Source of the DNA: Catenibacterium sp. co_0103
Lineage (GTDB): Bacteria; Bacillota_I; Bacilli_A; Erysipelotrichales; Coprobacillaceae
Reading direction: 5' to 3'
Length of the DNA stretch: 19,218 nucleotides
Assembly: GCF_004168205.1 (NCBI RefSeq)
Contig: NZ_RCYB01000039.1
Location: 1 to 19,218, forward strand
Shown here: positions 15,556 through 19,218 of the stretch, in pieces
How positions within the stretch are numbered: position 1 is the stretch's first letter
How the letters are laid out: each line of letters opens with the position of its first letter
Notes under the pieces: generated by a model
Database searches by the model: none
The model's input: only the letters and a program-made list of their open reading frames with translations
What the model was told of the DNA's origin: nothing
Program-made: the position numbers and the translations under genes

Positions 15556-15572
15556 TACTTTTATTATTGTTT
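15542..15572. repeat. Two direct repeats 21 bp apart at the operon promoter (candidate operator)
   Basis: ATTATTGTTT (plus-strand reading) occurs at 15542-15551 and again at 15563-15572, exactly 21 bp or two helical turns apart. The first overlaps the -35 box and the second lies just upstream. A small inverted repeat, TATTG-TTTT-CAATA, spans part of the first. The sequence is simple and AT-rich, so a binding role is only suggested by spacing and position. Confidence 0.45.
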
Positions 15573-15582
15573 GTGATAAATA

Positions 15583-15609
15583 AAAAGGTATACATCATCT
15601 GCATACCTT
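15583..15609 (-). terminator. Terminator after the degenerate membrane-protein remnant
   Basis: Minus strand AAGGTATGC (15609-15601), 7-nt loop, GTATACCTT (15593-15585) with one G-U pair, then TTTTTA including stem Ts. It starts within the TAA at 15608-15610, as expected for the end of a leftward gene. It would insulate the radical-enzyme operon from transcription arriving from the ABC transporter gene. Confidence 0.75.
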
Positions 15610-15777
15610 ATATCTTATCTCCTGCAATCAAATCTTCATGCTTAGCGCTCTTTTCGTGTGCATCTCCATCCATTGTAGTAAAGAAAAGATAGAGTATTTC
15701 TATTACTGCAATAGCAATCATATGAGAACAACGGCATTATAAAAACAAAATACAGAAGCTTCACTTGTCTGATACAT
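15608..15777 (-). pseudogene. Frameshifted C-terminal remnant of an unrecognised membrane protein
   Basis: Two minus-strand reading frames join into one plausible protein tail. The first (15777-15718) ends SVFCFYNAVVLI and stops at TGA. The second (15721-15608) starts at an ATG overlapping that stop and reads MIAIAVIEILYLFFTTMDG followed by a charged tail ending LIAGDKI, then TAA and a terminator. Together they look like a transmembrane helix plus cytoplasmic tail split by a one-base shift. No ribosome binding site precedes either piece. The rest of the gene is missing; upstream sequence to 15855 is open only in an unconvincing 70-codon frame. I cannot name the family. A pair of genuine short peptides is possible but less likely. 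Confidence 0.45.
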
Positions 15778-15865
15778 GATATATTTAGTATTTTTTCTGA
15801 ATCAAAAAAATGATCATGGGATAAATAGATTTTTTCAATAACGTTCTTTGACATAATTTACTTCT

Positions 15866-18800
15866 TTAATCTGTACGCAATGCTTTGACAGGGTTCTCTT
15901 TTGCAGCTTTACGGGATGGAATTAATCCACCAAGTAATGTAAGAGCAATACTTAATAATACAAGAACAACTGCGCCACTTACTGGCAGCATCGCATTGAT
16001 AGAGGTCTGGTTGGATACGTTATGTATAATTATATTAGTTGGAATCAATAGAAGCAAGGTAATACCAATACCCATAAGTCCTGATAATAAACCGATAATA
16101 AATGTTTCTGCATTAAATACCTGTGAAATATTATGCTTAGAAGCACCTATTGCACGGAGTATACCAATTTCCTTTTTTCTTTCTAATACACTAATATAAG
16201 TAATTACACCAATCATAATTGAAGAAACAACTAAAGAAATACCTACAAAGGCAATCAATACATAACTGATAACATCAACAATATCAGTCACAGAAGACAT
16301 AAGTGTTCCTACAACATCTGTATAAGTAATCACTTTATCTTCATCTATCTTTTTTATCTTCTCATTGTAATGATCTAAATAATTCAAAACAGACTGTTTC
16401 TTTTCAAAATCCTGTGGAAAAATACTAATACTGTTTGGATTATCAAAGTCACAATAACCAAATTTCTTTAGATTGTTATCGTAACTTGTTTGTTCTGTAT
16501 TCATCATTGATTTCATAAGTTCAGTCATATCCGTACTGTCTCTATTCATTTTAATAGCCTGTTTAAAGATATCAGGATTAAAAGTAAATGCCTGAGATAA
16601 AGAAGTAGACAATTGTTTTGTGACATTTTGCATATATCCTGCCATAATAGTATTCAACTGTTCTTCTAGATGATTGTCTTTGATAACTTTATTAATAAAC
16701 TGATTGATGACCTGCTTAGAATCCTGTGAATTGAGATAGTTCATCATACTATTCTGTAATCCTAGTGTAAATGAATTGATATCTTCTTTTGCATAATCAC
16801 TAAAGTCATCCGCGACATTCTTCATAATCTTCTGCATCTGTTCTTCAGTGATCTTTATTTCACCATTTTCTTTAATTGCATCATCAATACCTTTCTTAAT
16901 AATATCTGATGCTCTTTTGGATTGAAGATATTTTTGAACCACCTCATTTAAATTTTCTGCTTCTTTTAAAGGATGTTCCTTTAAATAATCATTATAGCCA
17001 GATGAGATTGTAGACATAAACAATGATGCATCACTTTGAGATATATCAATTTTTATCTGACTTAAAATACTAGACAAGTCCATTTGTGGCATGGACATAT
17101 TCACCTTGCTCGTATCAAACTGAAATGCATTCTTTAAAGCATTGTTGTCTACTTGAAACATAGATGATAAATCAAATGACTTTTGAGACTGATCATTAAA
17201 AGATTGTCCAGTAATCACATTTATATTTTTATTTTCTAGCTGTGCTTTTACTATCTGGCTATTACTCGCATCTTTAATAGTAGAAGTAGCAAGTGAGTAA
17301 GGATAATAAATACCCATAGCAAGCATAGAAGCATTAGTCGATTCTTTAGGCTGTACAACACCAACAATTTTTAAATCACTGCCATTTTGTACAAGTGAAT
17401 TGATATAGTTTGTATCATTACTTTTATCTTTATATACCTTATATGTATCATCATATTGATAATAAGAAGATGCATTCACTACTTTAAAAGTAATACCTAA
17501 TAAATCCTTATAACGATATCCTTGTTTGCCTGTTGTGACTTTAATATTTTTCTCTTCACTAAAAGCTTTTAACATCTGATCTAATTGTGCTGGGTCTCTT
17601 AAACCTAATGTATACAGCATAAAATCACTGATACCACCTTTTTTAGAGAGTACCAATACACATTCATTTTTATTTTTAGGCCAGTGACCCGCTTTTACAT
17701 CATATTGATCATCATATAAAGAGGCATGAGATGGAAGAGAATAGAAAACATTCGTATTCATCATACTACTCATCATAGAATTACTGCTTGTTCCCATGCC
17801 AAGTTTTTTCATTGTGGCATCAGGATTCACTTGTCTGATTCCATATTGATCATTTGCATAAATCTGTGGTGAGATACCATAATCATATTCTACAGCACGG
17901 GCATAATTATTAATTTCTTTATGTTCCTCTATATATGCTTTTAAGTTCTTTAAATCATTAGAACCGATCTTAGAGAACATATTCTCCATCATATCCACAA
18001 CCTTGACTTCACTGTTGTTTTTCTTGACTGGTTCGCTCATCATCGCACTCATATCAATTCCTGTAGATTGAATAGAAAGAGGATATTCTGATAACGTCTC
18101 TTTTTCAATGGATGAGATATAGGCATTGACACCGGTAGAAATAGATAGAATAAGCGCAATTCCAATAATACCAATAGAGCCAGCAAATGATGTCAATATT
18201 GTACGCGCTTTTTTCGTTTTAAGGTTATTAAAGCTAAGCATTAATGCGGTTAGGAAGTTCATAGATGTCTTACCCAGATTTTTATGAACAGGCTTTTCTT
18301 CTTTAAAAGATACTGGGTTAGAATCAGAGACTATCACACCATCCTTAAGAGTTACAATACGATTGGCATACATATGTGCAAGTTCTGGATTATGAGTGAC
18401 CATGACTACAAGTTTTTCTTTTGCAACCTGTTTAAGTAAATCCATAACCTGTATACTTGTTTCACTATCGAGTGCCCCTGTTGGTTCATCCGCAAGTAAA
18501 ATATCAGGATTATTCACTAATGCACGGGCAATAGCCACTCTTTGCATCTGTCCACCAGATAACTGATTTGGAAGCTTATGAGACTGTTCTTTAAGTCCTA
18601 CCTGACTAAGTGCCTCTTGTGCACGACGTGTTCTTTCTTCTCTAGAAACACCCGAAATTGTGAGGGCGAGTTCTACATTCGTAAGAATGGTCTGATGTGG
18701 AATCAAATTATAGCTTTGAAAAATAAAACCTATTGTATGATTTCGATAAGAATCCCAGTCCTTATCCTTATATTGTTTTGTGGAAATACCATTGATAATA

Positions 18801-18985
18801 AGATCTCCTGAATCATATTGATCTAAGCCACCAATCACATTTAATAAAGTTGTTTTTCCTGAACCAGATGGTCCTAATATTGCGACAAATTCATTATCTC
18901 TTAAACATAAAGACACATGATCAAGAGCTGTCTGAGTGAGTTCACCTGTATGATATTGTTTGCATACATCCTTAATTGTAAGCAT
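15866..18985 (-). CDS. Fused ABC transporter ATPase/permease with large extracellular domain (MacB/FtsX type)
   Basis: Membrane protein of 1039 residues. The N-terminal ATPase has Walker A GPSGSGKT (38-45), signature LSGGQMQR (142-149), Walker B ILLADEPTG (162-170) and His198. The first membrane helix is at about 262-285 (SFAGSIGIIGIALILSIS). A long extracellular region (about 286-895) includes a mostly helical, Met-rich part. Three C-terminal helices follow (about 906-931, 961-982, 1001-1022) with the FtsX-type loop SVLERKKEIGILRAIGAS. This 4-helix layout is that of MacB-like mechanotransmission or export systems (peptides, antimicrobials, lipoproteins) rather than importers. I start at 18985 because AAGGAG lies 9 nt upstream; a reading 19 codons longer has no binding site. 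The substrate is unknown and no two-component genes are visible nearby. Confidence 0.88.
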   Translation of the reverse strand: MLTIKDVCKQYHTGELTQTALDHVSLCLRDNEFVAILGPSGSGKTTLLNVIGGLDQYDSGDLIINGISTKQYKDKDWDSYRNHTIGFIFQSYNLIPHQTILTNVELALTISGVSREERTRRAQEALSQVGLKEQSHKLPNQLSGGQMQRVAIARALVNNPDILLADEPTGALDSETSIQVMDLLKQVAKEKLVVMVTHNPELAHMYANRIVTLKDGVIVSDSNPVSFKEEKPVHKNLGKTSMNFLTALMLSFNNLKTKKARTILTSFAGSIGIIGIALILSISTGVNAYISSIEKETLSEYPLSIQSTGIDMSAMMSEPVKKNNSEVKVVDMMENMFSKIGSNDLKNLKAYIEEHKEINNYARAVEYDYGISPQIYANDQYGIRQVNPDATMKKLGMGTSSNSMMSSMMNTNVFYSLPSHASLYDDQYDVKAGHWPKNKNECVLVLSKKGGISDFMLYTLGLRDPAQLDQMLKAFSEEKNIKVTTGKQGYRYKDLLGITFKVVNASSYYQYDDTYKVYKDKSNDTNYINSLVQNGSDLKIVGVVQPKESTNASMLAMGIYYPYSLATSTIKDASNSQIVKAQLENKNINVITGQSFNDQSQKSFDLSSMFQVDNNALKNAFQFDTSKVNMSMPQMDLSSILSQIKIDISQSDASLFMSTISSGYNDYLKEHPLKEAENLNEVVQKYLQSKRASDIIKKGIDDAIKENGEIKITEEQMQKIMKNVADDFSDYAKEDINSFTLGLQNSMMNYLNSQDSKQVINQFINKVIKDNHLEEQLNTIMAGYMQNVTKQLSTSLSQAFTFNPDIFKQAIKMNRDSTDMTELMKSMMNTEQTSYDNNLKKFGYCDFDNPNSISIFPQDFEKKQSVLNYLDHYNEKIKKIDEDKVITYTDVVGTLMSSVTDIVDVISYVLIAFVGISLVVSSIMIGVITYISVLERKKEIGILRAIGASKHNISQVFNAETFIIGLLSGLMGIGITLLLLIPTNIIIHNVSNQTSINAMLPVSGAVVLVLLSIALTLLGGLIPSRKAAKENPVKALRTD

Positions 18986-18994
18986 TCTTCTCAA

Positions 18995-19002
18995 CTCCTT
19001 TT
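18995..19002 (-). promoter_or_regulatory. Ribosome binding site fixing the ABC transporter start
   Basis: AAAAGGAG on the minus strand, about 9 nt before ATG 18985, where the ATPase domain proper (MLTIKDV) begins. It argues against the longer start at 19042. Confidence 0.8.
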
Positions 19003-19061
19003 TAACATCATAACATAATATATCATCTATAATAATAAACATTTTTCGTGTATTTTATATT

Positions 19062-19081
19062 AACCCCTTGTATAAGGTGTT
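19062..19081. repeat. 20-bp inverted repeat upstream of the ABC transporter gene
   Basis: AACCCCTTGTATAAGGTGTT pairs with itself at 8 of 10 positions around a GTAT centre, a GC-richer island in AT-rich DNA about 75 nt before the transporter ATG. It looks like an operator for a dimeric regulator controlling the transporter or a divergent gene. I could not place a confident promoter around it on either strand. Confidence 0.45.
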
Positions 19082-19145
19082 ATCGAAAGGGTACATAACG
19101 CATTTTAATTCAAAATAGTATAAGATATGAGAAGAGGTGATAAGT

Positions 19146-19190
19146 GTGAAACAAAAATCAATCAAAACGTATAAAAAAAGACAAACTTAA
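19146..19190 (+). other. Doubtful 14-codon ORF with a good ribosome binding site
   Basis: AGAGGTGA is followed 5 nt later by GTG, giving a basic 14-residue peptide (KQKSIKTYKKRQT after the start) that stops at 19188-19190 inside the hairpin of the terminator below. The binding site is as good as that of real genes here, but such a short product has no recognisable family. It could be the decayed start of a lost gene or chance. The interval 19018-19218 contains no other coding signal. Confidence 0.25.
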
Positions 19191-19201
19191 AAACAAGTTT
19201 G
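19172..19201 (-). terminator. Terminator of a minus-strand gene lying beyond the window
   Basis: Minus strand CAAACTT (19201-19195), 6-nt loop, AAGTTTG (19188-19182), followed by TCTTTTTTT. The T tract is present only leftward, so it should end a gene to the right of the window and separate it from the ABC transporter. Confidence 0.75.
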
Positions 19202-19218
19202 AATAATTTAGAAAAAAT

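Noticed and set aside
15642..15854. 70-codon minus-strand frame between the ABC transporter and the radical-enzyme operon
   Set aside because: Only a weak binding site, no recognisable domain, and its 3' part is read more convincingly in other frames as a transmembrane tail.
18986..19042. 19-codon N-terminal extension of the ABC transporter
   Set aside because: AAGGAG correctly serves the internal ATG, and ABC ATPase domains of this type begin directly with the MLTIKDV-like strand.
1..19218. CRISPR arrays, insertion sequences, prophage genes, rRNA
   Set aside because: No regularly spaced repeats, transposase or integrase motifs, phage genes or rRNA segments were seen anywhere in the window.

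Overview
The window is AT-rich, densely packed DNA with strong AGGAGG-type ribosome binding sites, short intergenic gaps and many stop/start overlaps. This fits a low-GC anaerobic member of the Bacillota. The gene set (glycyl radical enzyme, potABCD with an XRE-cupin regulator, a trimmed recG-plsX-rnc cluster) would suit a gut Erysipelotrichia-type organism, but that placement is inference. All but one of the recognisable protein genes, and all four tRNAs, lie on the minus strand; the exception is a small HAD gene at 11129-11590.

Layout from left to right, with transcription mostly right to left. (1) 1-395: a four-tRNA cluster (Cys, Leu, Arg, Pro in transcription order) with its own promoter. 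(2) 511-4945: a polyamine uptake operon made of an XRE-cupin regulator and potA, potB, potC and potD, ended by a hairpin terminator. Its promoter is bracketed by two near-identical 20-bp repeats that look like operator sites. (3) 4952-7298: nicotinate phosphoribosyltransferase translationally coupled to prephenate dehydrogenase. (4) 7342-11055: recG, plsX and rnc, a shortened version of the Bacillus recG-fapR-plsX-fabD-fabG-acpP-rnc order. (5) 11081-11618: the HAD-like gene on the plus strand, which appears to have lost about 45-50 residues around motif III, followed by a bidirectional terminator. (6) 11591-15572: an operon of a PflD/YbiW-type glycyl radical enzyme, its radical-SAM activase and a fructose-6-phosphate-aldolase-type transaldolase. 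(7) 15583-15855: a terminator and what looks like the frameshifted tail of a membrane-protein gene. (8) 15866-18985: a large fused MacB/FtsX-type ABC transporter. (9) 19018-19218: a non-coding end with an inverted repeat, a doubtful 14-codon ORF and a terminator for a minus-strand gene beyond the window.

The most interesting unit is region 6. The radical enzyme carries Cys410, Glu412 in a GCVEL context and Gly744 in RVAGY. From memory it resembles E. coli PflD along its length, and the aldolase keeps the FSA active-site set (Gln60, Lys87, Thr111, Tyr133). In E. coli, YbiW/PflD open the ring of 1,5-anhydrohexitol 6-phosphates to 1-deoxyfructose 6-phosphate, which FsaA/FsaB split into glyceraldehyde 3-phosphate and hydroxyacetone ('anhydroglycolysis'). 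Here all three genes form one tight operon, so the same pathway is the leading hypothesis. No sugar transporter or hydroxyacetone reductase is visible in the window.
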